A stretch of DNA of 23,767 nt from Lachnoclostridium sp. UBA7122. Lineage in GTDB: Bacteria; Bacillota; Clostridia; Lachnospirales; Lachnospiraceae. The notes below the pieces were generated by a model. That model ran no database searches, was not told the DNA's origin, and saw only the letters and a program-made list of their open reading frames with translations. Below, in pieces: positions 14,855 through 22,063 of the stretch; position 1 is the stretch's first letter, and each line of letters starts with the position of its first letter. The position numbers and the translations under genes are program-made. The stretch is from contig DKXQ01000003.1 in NCBI GenBank assembly GCA_002493085.1, positions 1,799 through 25,565 on the forward strand, read 5' to 3'.

Positions 14855-17419
14855 CTAAATCTTTTTGCCACAACACATCTTATATTTCTTGCCACTTCCA
14901 CATGGACATGGGTCATTCGGCTGTATCTTCTTTCCAGCCCTCTTTTTTGGTGCAGACTTAACTGTTTCATCTTTATTGGTTCCTGTTACTTTGGCAACCT
15001 GTTCACGTTCCACCTTCTGCTCTATCTGGATATGCGTAAGAACCTTTACAGTTTCCTCTGAAATAGCATCAATCATTGAATCAAACATATCAAATCCGGC
15101 AAACTTATATTCTACAACAGGGTCTCTCTGTCCATATGCCTGAAGCCCTATGCCCTGGCGCAGCTGGTCCATATCATCTATATGGTCCATCCACTTTCTG
15201 TCAATGACTTTAAGCAGTATAACCCTTTCAACTTCGCGTATTTCATCAGGGTCAGTAAATTCAGCTTCTTTTGCTTCATATACTTTTACTGCATCTTCCT
15301 TGAGCTGCTGTACCAGTTCTGCCTTAGTAATATGCTTTATCTGGTCTTCTGTAAGCTTTATCTTCTTCATAGGTATAATAGGTATAAGGATATTGTTTAA
15401 CTCATGGATATCCCAGTCCTCTGCAGAAGTATCATCACTTATTACAGAATTGACACACTTCTCAACAACATCGGTAATCATCTTGTATATAGTGTCACGC
15501 ATATTGTCACCGTCAAGAACCTGGCGGCGCTCTTTATATATTACTTCTCTCTGCTCATTATTTACACGGTCAAACTCAAGCAGGTTTTTCCTTATGCCAA
15601 AGTTATTGCCTTCAATCTTTTTCTGGGCGCTTTCAATAGCGCTTGAAAGCATCTTGTGCTCTAACTGCTCACCGTCAGGCATTGCAGAAAACAGCCCCAT
15701 AAGCTTTTCTGAACCAAACAGGCGCATAAGATTATCTTCAAGTGAAATATAAAACCTTGACTCGCCTGGGTCACCCTGGCGTCCTGCACGTCCTCTTAAC
15801 TGGTTATCAATACGCCTTGACTCATGTCTTTCTGTACCTATTATCTTTAACCCGCCAAGTTCTGTAACACCTTCGCCAAGCTTAATATCAGTACCACGTC
15901 CAGCCATATTTGTCGCAATTGTAACAGCACCTTTCTGGCCTGCATCAGCTATTATTTCAGCCTCTAATTCATGGAACTTGGCATTTAATACTTTATGCTG
16001 TATGCCCTTTCTTTTTAACTTGCCACTAAGGAATTCTGACGTATCAATATTAATAGTGCCCACAAGCACAGGCTGTCCCTTTTTATGTGCCTCTTCAATA
16101 TCAGCTATAACAGCATTAAACTTTTCTTCCTGTGTCTTATATACTGCATCGTCATAATCTACACGTATTACAGGCAGGTTTGTAGGAACTTCTACTACAT
16201 CCATTGCATATATGTCGCGGAATTCTTTTTCCTCTGTAATAGCTGTACCAGTCATGCCAGATTTCTTTGCATATTTATTAAAGAAGTTCTGGAATGTTAT
16301 AGTTGCAAGCGTTTTGCTTTCCCTCTTGACTTTTACATGCTCTTTTGCCTCAATAGCCTGGTGCAGGCCATCTGAAAACCTTCTTCCGGGCATTATACGT
16401 CCAGTAAATTCATCTACAATAAGAACTTCATCATCATTTACAACATAGTCTTTATCCCTGAACATAAGGGAATGTGCCCTGAGTGCAAGGTTAATATTAT
16501 GCTGCAGCTCCAGATTGTCAGGGTCAGCAAGGTTTTTAACCTGGAAAAACCTCTCAGCTTTTCTCACACCCTCAGCAGTGAGGTTTACATTTTTATCCTT
16601 TTCATCAACAACATAATCACCAGTTTCTTCTTCAGCTTCATTCATAAGGATGTCTATCTTTGACAGTTCTTTCGCTGTACCTTTTTCAAGCTGTTTTACA
16701 AATATATCGCAGGCTTCATAAAGTTTTGTTGATTTGCCGCTCTGGCCTGAAATAATAAGAGGTGTACGCGCTTCATCTATAAGCACAGAGTCAACCTCAT
16801 CTATAATTGCGTAATTAAGTGTACGCTGTACAAGGTCTTCTTTGTACACTACCATATTGTCACGCAGGTAGTCAAAACCTAATTCATTATTGGTCGCATA
16901 TGTGATATCACAATTATATGCTTCTCTTCTTTCATCACTATTTAAATCATTCAGGATTACACCAACTGTAAGCCCCAGAAATTCATGAACCTGTCCCATC
17001 CACTCAGCATCACGCTTTGCAAGATAGTCATTGACAGTTACAATGTGTACACCTTTGCCCTCAAGGGCATTAAGATATGCAGGAAGAGTTGATACAAGAG
17101 TCTTACCTTCACCAGTACGCATCTCTGTAATACGTCCCTGGTGTAATATAACACCACCAATAAGCTGCACACGGTAATGGCGCATGCCCAGTACACGTGT
17201 AGCTGCCTCCCTGACAGTTGCATATGCTTCAGGCAGTAAATCATCAAGTGTTTCGCCATTAGCAAGCCTTTCTTTAAATTCAGGCGTTTTGGCCTTTAGT
17301 TCTTCATCCCCCAGCTTCTCAAATTCCGGAGCAAGAGCTTCTATTTTGTCAACCAATGGTATTATTCTTTTTACCTCATGCTGGCTATGTGTTCCGAATA
17401 TCTTACTAATTAAACCCAT
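14855..17419 (-). CDS. secA: Protein translocase ATPase SecA
   Basis: The 854-residue motor drives preproteins through SecYEG. Walker A RTGEGKT lies at 101-107. The DEAD-box equivalent is DEVDSVLIDEART (about 205-220). The motif TNMAGRGTDIKLG and the helicase motif RRIDNQLRGRAGRQGDPG are in the second nucleotide-binding half, followed by the scaffold and wing region. The C-terminus keeps the SEC-C zinc motif, CPCGSGKKYKMCC, used for SecB or ribosome contact. Full length and all motifs are intact. Start 17419 has AGGAG 7 nt upstream. A consensus-like promoter lies at 17475-17503, and prfB follows after 21 nt, so a secA-prfB-hom-apgM-lysC transcript is likely. Confidence 0.98.
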   Translation of the reverse strand: MGLISKIFGTHSQHEVKRIIPLVDKIEALAPEFEKLGDEELKAKTPEFKERLANGETLDDLLPEAYATVREAATRVLGMRHYRVQLIGGVILHQGRITEMRTGEGKTLVSTLPAYLNALEGKGVHIVTVNDYLAKRDAEWMGQVHEFLGLTVGVILNDLNSDERREAYNCDITYATNNELGFDYLRDNMVVYKEDLVQRTLNYAIIDEVDSVLIDEARTPLIISGQSGKSTKLYEACDIFVKQLEKGTAKELSKIDILMNEAEEETGDYVVDEKDKNVNLTAEGVRKAERFFQVKNLADPDNLELQHNINLALRAHSLMFRDKDYVVNDDEVLIVDEFTGRIMPGRRFSDGLHQAIEAKEHVKVKRESKTLATITFQNFFNKYAKKSGMTGTAITEEKEFRDIYAMDVVEVPTNLPVIRVDYDDAVYKTQEEKFNAVIADIEEAHKKGQPVLVGTINIDTSEFLSGKLKRKGIQHKVLNAKFHELEAEIIADAGQKGAVTIATNMAGRGTDIKLGEGVTELGGLKIIGTERHESRRIDNQLRGRAGRQGDPGESRFYISLEDNLMRLFGSEKLMGLFSAMPDGEQLEHKMLSSAIESAQKKIEGNNFGIRKNLLEFDRVNNEQREVIYKERRQVLDGDNMRDTIYKMITDVVEKCVNSVISDDTSAEDWDIHELNNILIPIIPMKKIKLTEDQIKHITKAELVQQLKEDAVKVYEAKEAEFTDPDEIREVERVILLKVIDRKWMDHIDDMDQLRQGIGLQAYGQRDPVVEYKFAGFDMFDSMIDAISEETVKVLTHIQIEQKVEREQVAKVTGTNKDETVKSAPKKRAGKKIQPNDPCPCGSGKKYKMCCGKKI

Positions 17420-17474
17420 GATTTCACTCCTATATAATCTTAATTAAAAGTAATAATAAAACAAATCATTCTAA

Positions 17475-17503
17475 AGTATAGCATTAAATCATTTTCTAAT
17501 CAA
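17475..17503 (-). promoter_or_regulatory. Sigma-A promoter of secA
   Basis: On the minus strand, TTGATT (17503-17498) and TATACT (17480-17475) are separated by exactly 17 nt and lie 56 nt before the secA ATG. The terminator of hpf sits just upstream, so secA appears to start its own transcript here. Confidence 0.8.
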
Positions 17504-17513
17504 CTCATAATTT

Positions 17514-17553
17514 AAAAAAGGCTATAAAGATTATAACCAGTTCTTTATAGCCT
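17514..17553 (-). terminator. Rho-independent terminator of hpf
   Basis: On the minus strand AGGCTATAAAG (17553-17543) pairs perfectly with CTTTATAGCCT (17529-17519), with a 13-nt loop and a six-T run overlapping the end of the stem. It lies 60 nt past the hpf stop and just before the secA promoter. The rest of 17554-17612 shows nothing else. Confidence 0.88.
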
Positions 17554-17612
17554 GTCCATATGTTTATTTCTTTATTTTTAAAACCAGTCTGGCAGCAAAT
17601 ACCATAACAGTA

Positions 17613-18140
17613 TCAGAACTCTGGCTCTATAAGCCCGAATGTGTTGCCTTTTCTCTTGTAAACTACATTGACCTCATCTGTTGCCGAATTGCGGAAAACA
17701 TAGAAACTGTGCCCAAGCAGTTCCATCTGGATACACGCTTCCTCAGGGTCCATAGGCTTCATTGCAAACCTCTTGGAACGGATAATCCTGATTTCATCAT
17801 CATCCTCTATCTCTTCTTCTGCAAAAGCCCTGCTAAGGCCAACTGCTGACTGCTGCTGGTCAATGATTTTATTCTTATACTTACGCAACTGGCGTTCAAT
17901 AATTTCCTCAACTAAATCTATGGAAACATACATATCATCGCTGACCTGTTCTGCTCTTATGATGTTTCCCTTCATAGGTATCGTAATCTCAATTTTCTGT
18001 CTTTCCTTTTCTACGCTAAGGGTAACATGTATCTCAGTTTCAGGAACAAAATACCTCTCAAGCTTTCCGATTTTTTCAATAACTGCAGACCTGAGCCCCT
18101 CTGTAACATCAATATTCTTGCCACTAATAATGTACTGCAT
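17613..18140 (-). CDS. hpf: Long-form ribosome hibernation promoting factor
   Basis: The 175-residue protein has an N-terminal S30AE domain (about 1-100; MQYIISGKNIDVTEGL start) that binds in the 30S decoding region. An acidic linker (AEEEIEDDDE) joins it to a C-terminal dimerisation domain (from about 118; RFAMKPMDPEEACIQMELLGHSFYVFRN). The long form, typical of Firmicutes, dimerises 70S ribosomes into 100S particles in stationary phase without RMF. Start 18140 is chosen because AAAGGAG lies 7-8 nt upstream. The frame extends 20 codons further up, across the promoter -10, so that extension cannot be translated from this promoter. It is a monocistronic unit with its own promoter and terminator. 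Confidence 0.96.
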   Translation of the reverse strand: MQYIISGKNIDVTEGLRSAVIEKIGKLERYFVPETEIHVTLSVEKERQKIEITIPMKGNIIRAEQVSDDMYVSIDLVEEIIERQLRKYKNKIIDQQQSAVGLSRAFAEEEIEDDDEIRIIRSKRFAMKPMDPEEACIQMELLGHSFYVFRNSATDEVNVVYKRKGNTFGLIEPEF

Positions 18141-18171
18141 GCGAACCACTCCTTTGCTGTTTAGTATATAT

Positions 18172-18200
18172 ATTATAACTCCCACAGAAAAGTAATTCAA
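18172..18200 (-). promoter_or_regulatory. Sigma-A promoter of hpf
   Basis: On the minus strand, TTGAAT (18200-18195) and a perfect TATAAT (18177-18172) are 17 nt apart, with the -10 ending 31 nt before the hpf ATG. No sigma-B or sigma-H type elements were recognised. Confidence 0.8.
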
Positions 18201-18219
18201 GTAAAACTTTCATTTTTGA

Positions 18220-18312
18220 CACGTCCGTTTCATAAAAATATTTTCAAATATATTCCAATAATGTATAATAGCAGGCTTTTAGAAGCGCTTAAAAATTTAT
18301 GAAACGGACGTG
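18220..18312. repeat. 17-bp perfect inverted repeat flanking 59 nt, upstream of the restriction gene
   Basis: CACGTCCGTTTCATAAA (18220-18236) and TTTATGAAACGGACGTG (18296-18312) are exact reverse complements. The 59 nt between contain a plus-strand promoter-like pair, TTTTCA (18241-18246) and TATAAT (18264-18269), 17 nt apart. A second TATAAT lies at 18355-18360 outside the repeat. The repeat lies at the border between core genes and the accessory R-M locus. It could be an invertible promoter segment, a recombination or insertion scar, or a transcript hairpin. No matching copy was noticed elsewhere in the window. Confidence 0.65.
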
Positions 18313-18389
18313 AGCCGATAATTTTCCGATATATATTTTTTCTACACTTTTTGGTATAATAATAAAAATACAAATTAGGAGGCTGATCT

Positions 18390-19208
18390 ATGAACGAACG
18401 GATAAAAAAATATTGTGAACTACTCTCAAGTTTGATTACTCCAAACACCAAACCTGAAGATGTTAATGAACAATTAACTGCTGCAACCAATACTATCGAA
18501 ATTGATACTGTCGATATTTCTGATAGAGTAATAATTTCCAATTATGCATTAAAACTACTTTCTAAAGAACAACGTATGCAGCTTGCCAAATCACTTATTG
18601 AAGAGCAAGTAATTAAACAACGTAATTTATTGGCTCATTGGAGCACTATAACGGCTCAATCCTCTATGATTGATACGGGATACATCGCACAACATTTAGT
18701 TTCACTTCAAACCCAAATCGCTGGTCAAGGTATGCGTGGAAAAGGCGATGATCTTTGTGATGGTTCTGAAGTTAAGAGTGCAAATTTTCTTGATTCTCTC
18801 GACAAGAATGGGGCAACTGCACCAAGATGGAATTTTATGGCAAATACTGTTGATGTCATGGAAAGGTTCTTAAATTACACTGCTATTTATTTACTCTCCA
18901 TTTCTTTTATGCAAAAAAATACGCTGATTTAACAAAGCAGCCTACACCGGAAGATTCTAGAGCTTGGTTCCAAATCTTAGTTAGTCTTATAACTGGCATT
19001 AATGGGCTTGGGAGACGTAAAGGAAGTGATTTATCCGATGGTTCAGATGTAAAAGCTGCGATAGCAGCTATGAGGTTGTTTTGTAAGTGGGCAAGTAGCG
19101 AAGCGGATTGCGAATATCCGCTTGACTACCGTTTGGAATGGAGAAACATATGAAATCAAATACTATAATCCTGATGCAATCACCAATGGGTATTGTATGA
19201 ATATCTAA
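18390..19208 (+). pseudogene. Broken restriction endonuclease-like gene (possibly MamI-type) with duplicated catalytic motif
   Basis: ATG 18390 has AGGAGG 7 nt upstream. The first frame runs to TAA 18932 (180 residues) and includes RNLLAHWSTITAQSS and then GKGDDLCDGSEVKSAN, a PD-(D/E)xK-like D-x-E-V-K core. Coding then continues in another frame (open from about 18850 to TGA 19151-19153), with KKYADLTKQPTPEDSRAWF and a second motif, GRRKGSDLSDGSDVKAA. The original frame reopens at 19074 and reads to TAA 19206-19208, with VWNGETYEIKYYNPDAITNG. Two compensating frameshifts thus break one 273-codon region. The two motif segments align as LVSLxTxI/GxxxRxKGxDLxDGSxVKxA. The family assignment rests on the motif and on the convergent M-S methylase; MamI-type is a recollection-level guess. 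Alternatively these are fused remnants of two related genes. Composition is more AT-rich than the core genes. Confidence 0.6.
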
Positions 19209-19209
19209 G

Positions 19210-19243
19210 AAAAAGCTGACAGTTCTAAAGTGCCAGCTTTTTT
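19210..19243. terminator. Bidirectional terminator between convergent R and M-S genes
   Basis: AAAAAGCTG (19210-19218) pairs with CAGCTTTTT (19234-19242), with a 15-nt loop and runs of T at the 3' end in both directions. It starts 2 nt after the last plus-strand stop and ends 1 nt before the methylase stop, so it serves both genes. Confidence 0.8.
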
Positions 19244-21286
19244 CTATGCTAACTCCGATAAATACCTTTGCTGTTCAGAAATAATATTTTCTCCCTGATA
19301 AATCTCTTTAATTGCCCTCTCTATTTTTTTTCCTAATTCCCTACATATCTTTTTTTTATCATCAGCTACAGGTACCGGAAGTAATATTTCTCCTAATTGT
19401 TCACGTTTTATTCTGCTATGTGATGAAGATGTACCCGATGTCATGCTTTCTATTTGAACCATTACATTACTTGTTTTTAATAAAAAGCAAAGCATGTAAG
19501 CGTCTATGTCTCCTGTAGGCTTTATTATTTCAAATTCATTAGAACATACTAAATCATACTTCTTTTCTGGAATAACCGCCATTCTTGGAATTCTGGGATT
19601 CAATTTAGAAAAAATCAAATCACCAGGCTCAACTTTTCTCCCCTTTGAAACCGGAACAAAATGTTCAACCTCATTAAAATTGATTGTACTATTTGAATTA
19701 ACATGCAATACACTTATGTGTTTAACTGATTCTGAAACCATAAATCCTTTCCGGGATGTTGTTACAAATTCCGCTACGTCCGACAGCTTTTTTATTACAT
19801 ATCCATCGCTAATGCCTTTCATAATATTTTCCACTGTTACAAATCGCTCTGCAGCATAAAAACTTGGCTTAATAACATTTTCCATCAAATCTAAAGGTGT
19901 AATTTGAGTTACCGACGGCTTTTGCAAAATAATTCTTTTATCTGTACGATTTTCTATCAATGCCTTTGCTATGTCTGGCATTTCATTTTTACCTTTTGAA
20001 ATTTTTACGGGTACTCCCATTTTTTCTTTAACAATATACCCCAAATCTTCACACAAGGCCATAAATATCCTATCTTCATTTACTGCTTTTTTCTTTTGCA
20101 AATAAAGAATACATGTATTTGTCCTTGTTCCTGCTTGAGCAAATGTAACAGATGGAAGTTCAATGACACCTCTTATACAAACACGCTTTAACAGTGCATC
20201 TCTATAAAGTGAATTGGTTCCTTTTGATGCAAAAACAGAATCCGGCAGAACGATAGCCAAATAACCATTTTCCTTTAACAAAGCAATACTTTTATCAAGC
20301 ATAAGTAGCTCTGAATCCACGCTATTAGCAGATATCTCCATTGAATTTAAAATCGGGTATTCACATAAATTCAACTGACCAGCTTCATATTCTGCACCAA
20401 ATGGTGGATTAGTAAAAATCAAATCCACTTTGCCAAGATAATCATTTATGCTGCTATTACCCACAATACTATTTCCACTATTTATATTAGAAATATTACA
20501 CCCTAATAAAAGTGCATTTATTTTAGATAAGCGCACCATTCTGTCAACTTTATCTTGTCCAATCATACCTTTATTTTTAAACCACTCGATATATCTATTT
20601 CTATTATTACAATTAATTTTTTTCTTCTCTAAATAACGTGTAAAGTGATTTGCACTTTCAATTAACAGCGTGCCGGCTCCGCATGTTGGATCCATGATTG
20701 TAAAATTACCCAGAACCTCCTCTGTAAAGTATCCGTCATTTTCCATATCATTAAATATGATATCCAACACCGGTTCCGATATCTCATATGGAGTCATATA
20801 TTGAGCATCTTCTTTATTATTTCTGAAATTTTCTCTTACAAAATGTCCAAAGCATTCATTAATAATATCAAAATCCGAATATTTATGATTTTTAAGCAAG
20901 TGAATAAAATCAATCTTTTCTATCTCACTAATAAGTTTCTCTGCAAATTCATTTTCTGTTTGTTGCAAAACAAGTGATGGATTTGAACCAAATATATTTG
21001 TACCATCCTCATTAAAAAACATTGAATTTGAGACCTCTTTTTCAAATACACTAATTAAACCAGCGGCCACATTTTTCTCATCACCTGTAATTTGTCTTGA
21101 AACTTTTCTAATATATGCTAACGAAAACTTTTGTCCTTTAGTAGCCATCTCATAATTGATCGATATCATTTTAACAATTTCATCTAACTTTGCATTTGAA
21201 TCATCGATTCTTCCATAACTATGAAAATATTCACGTAAATTGAGCAATATCTCATAAAACATAGAATAGCTAACACCATTATTCAT
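19244..21286 (-). CDS. Type I-like N6-adenine DNA methyltransferase fused to a specificity (HsdS-like) domain
   Basis: The 680-residue protein has an HsdM-type N-terminal helical region. It then has AdoMet motif I, DPTCGAG (199-205), and catalytic motif IV, NPPF (293-296), i.e. a gamma-class N6-adenine methylase. From about residue 480 a single target-recognition domain follows (IKKLSDVAEFV, then FSKLNPRI and SGTSSSHSRIKREQLGEILLPVP), ending in a coiled-coil-like helix. One TRD per chain suggests a dimer reading a symmetric two-part site. The ATG at 21286 has AGGAGG upstream. It is convergent with a decayed nuclease gene, so it may now act as a solitary methylase. The neighbour supplies no intact nuclease, and no nuclease motif is seen in this protein itself. 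Its promoter is overlapped by tandem palindromes. Confidence 0.88.
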   Translation of the reverse strand: MNNGVSYSMFYEILLNLREYFHSYGRIDDSNAKLDEIVKMISINYEMATKGQKFSLAYIRKVSRQITGDEKNVAAGLISVFEKEVSNSMFFNEDGTNIFGSNPSLVLQQTENEFAEKLISEIEKIDFIHLLKNHKYSDFDIINECFGHFVRENFRNNKEDAQYMTPYEISEPVLDIIFNDMENDGYFTEEVLGNFTIMDPTCGAGTLLIESANHFTRYLEKKKINCNNRNRYIEWFKNKGMIGQDKVDRMVRLSKINALLLGCNISNINSGNSIVGNSSINDYLGKVDLIFTNPPFGAEYEAGQLNLCEYPILNSMEISANSVDSELLMLDKSIALLKENGYLAIVLPDSVFASKGTNSLYRDALLKRVCIRGVIELPSVTFAQAGTRTNTCILYLQKKKAVNEDRIFMALCEDLGYIVKEKMGVPVKISKGKNEMPDIAKALIENRTDKRIILQKPSVTQITPLDLMENVIKPSFYAAERFVTVENIMKGISDGYVIKKLSDVAEFVTTSRKGFMVSESVKHISVLHVNSNSTINFNEVEHFVPVSKGRKVEPGDLIFSKLNPRIPRMAVIPEKKYDLVCSNEFEIIKPTGDIDAYMLCFLLKTSNVMVQIESMTSGTSSSHSRIKREQLGEILLPVPVADDKKKICRELGKKIERAIKEIYQGENIISEQQRYLSELA

Positions 21287-21316
21287 ATAAAAGCCACCTC
21301 CTAAAATTATGTGAGT

Positions 21317-21345
21317 ATCTTATCATAAAAAAAGCAAAAAATCAA
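21317..21345 (-). promoter_or_regulatory. Promoter of the M-S methyltransferase gene
   Basis: On the minus strand, TTGATT (21345-21340) and TAAGAT (21322-21317) are 17 nt apart. The -10 ends 30 nt before the ATG at 21286. The -35 overlaps the end of the first palindrome at 21341-21360, so a protein bound there would compete with RNA polymerase. Confidence 0.65.
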
Positions 21346-21376
21346 GATTCGTATCTTGATTTAAGATATGTATCTT
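21341..21376. repeat. Tandem palindromic operator-like sites overlapping the methylase promoter
   Basis: Site 1 is ATCAAGAT-TCGT-ATCTTGAT (21341-21360), with perfect 8-bp arms. Site 2 is AAGATA-TG-TATCTT (21363-21376), with perfect 6-bp arms. The element GTATCTTGAT recurs 19 nt apart (21351-21360 and 21370-21379), about two helical turns, as expected for cooperative dimers. No controller (C) protein gene is visible nearby. The methylase itself or a distant regulator could bind. Confidence 0.6.
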
Positions 21377-21418
21377 GATTTTTATTTCTCTACAATTAAT
21401 AAAATCTATCTTTAACCT

Positions 21419-21444
21419 AAAAAAGCTGAGCCCCATGTCTCAGC
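21419..21444 (-). terminator. Orphan intrinsic terminator
   Basis: On the minus strand GCTGAG (21444-21439) and CTCAGC (21430-21425), with an 8-nt loop, are followed by six T (21424-21419). No minus-strand gene ends here: upstream on that strand is only the blaI promoter region. It may mark the end of a lost gene or the edge of the R-M insertion. Between 21445 and 21565 no gene is supported, only short minus-strand frames of about 20 codons. Confidence 0.6.
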
Positions 21445-21565
21445 CCGGTTCCCAATGTCAAAAAACTTCAGGCAAATCTCTTACATTCAGTATATTCAAG
21501 CCCCAATGAACATGCAATACTTTTTATAATTTTTTCGAATTTTCATCAATGAAATAATTTTTTAC

Positions 21566-21594
21566 TTGACAAGAATATTATTCAGATGTATAAT
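21566..21594 (+). promoter_or_regulatory. Consensus sigma-A promoter of blaI-blaR1
   Basis: TTGACA (21566-21571) and TATAAT (21589-21594) are both perfect, with a 17-nt spacer. The spacer contains the 11-nt palindrome GAATATTATTC (21573-21583). A promoter this strong is expected to be held down by the repressor it drives. Confidence 0.9.
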
Positions 21595-21600
21595 ATTCTA

Positions 21601-21633
21601 AATAAGAATAATACATTGTATACTATTCTTATT
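21601..21633 (+). promoter_or_regulatory. BlaI-type dyad operator just downstream of the promoter
   Basis: AATAAGAATA (21601-21610) and TATTCTTATT (21624-21633) are perfect inverted arms. Between them lies TACATTGTA (21612-21620), with the TACA/TGTA half-sites known for BlaI/MecI boxes. GAATA/TATTC half-sites recur in the promoter spacer and around 21594-21609, so several repressor dimers could bind side by side. Autoregulation by the following gene is the simplest reading. Confidence 0.65.
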
Positions 21634-21679
21634 TTTATTTAACATTATATACGAAAAATATAGGAGGAATTAATAAAAA

Positions 21680-22063
21680 ATGAAAAATCTTGGAGATGCT
21701 GAATTAGAGATTATGTTAATTTTATGGGATGCTGCAAAACCAGTAACATCTTCTTATGTCTTGGAGCATTTGAAAGGAAAAAGGAACTGGGCTTTATCTA
21801 CATTAATGACAATATTAGCAAGACTGGCAGATAAAGGATTTGTCTATTGCGATAGAAGTACACGGACAAATTATTATTCTGCCCTGATAGCAGAAAAAGA
21901 TTATAAGGCAAAAGAGGGAAGTTCCTTTTTAAAACGCTTATATAATAATTCCGTTCAAAATTTTGTGACCTCTTTATATGATAGTAATACAATTAGTGAT
22001 AATGATTTACTTTCATTAAGGGATATGATTGATGAGCTGGAAAGGAGGCACAAGGATGCCTGA
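21680..22063 (+). CDS. BlaI/MecI family transcriptional repressor
   Basis: The 127-residue winged-helix repressor begins with LGDAELEIMLILWDAAKPVTSSYV, followed by the recognition-helix region RNWALSTLMTILARLADKGFV. A C-terminal dimerisation helix set ends the protein. Proteins of this family repress their own operon and are removed by proteolysis when the partner BlaR1/MecR1 sensor is activated. The ATG at 21680 is preceded by AGGAGG, but 12 nt away, a rather long gap that may keep expression low. The gene overlaps the next one by 8 nt (shared GATGCCTGA region), so the two are translationally coupled. The regulated target beyond the operon itself is unknown. No beta-lactamase gene is in the window. 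Confidence 0.92.
   Translation: MKNLGDAELEIMLILWDAAKPVTSSYVLEHLKGKRNWALSTLMTILARLADKGFVYCDRSTRTNYYSALIAEKDYKAKEGSSFLKRLYNNSVQNFVTSLYDSNTISDNDLLSLRDMIDELERRHKDA

Noticed and set aside
18230..18541. Minus-strand open frame of about 100 codons overlapping the start of the restriction gene
   Set aside because: It has no SD, lies antisense to a well-initiated gene, and crosses the inverted repeat. Its residue make-up looks non-coding.
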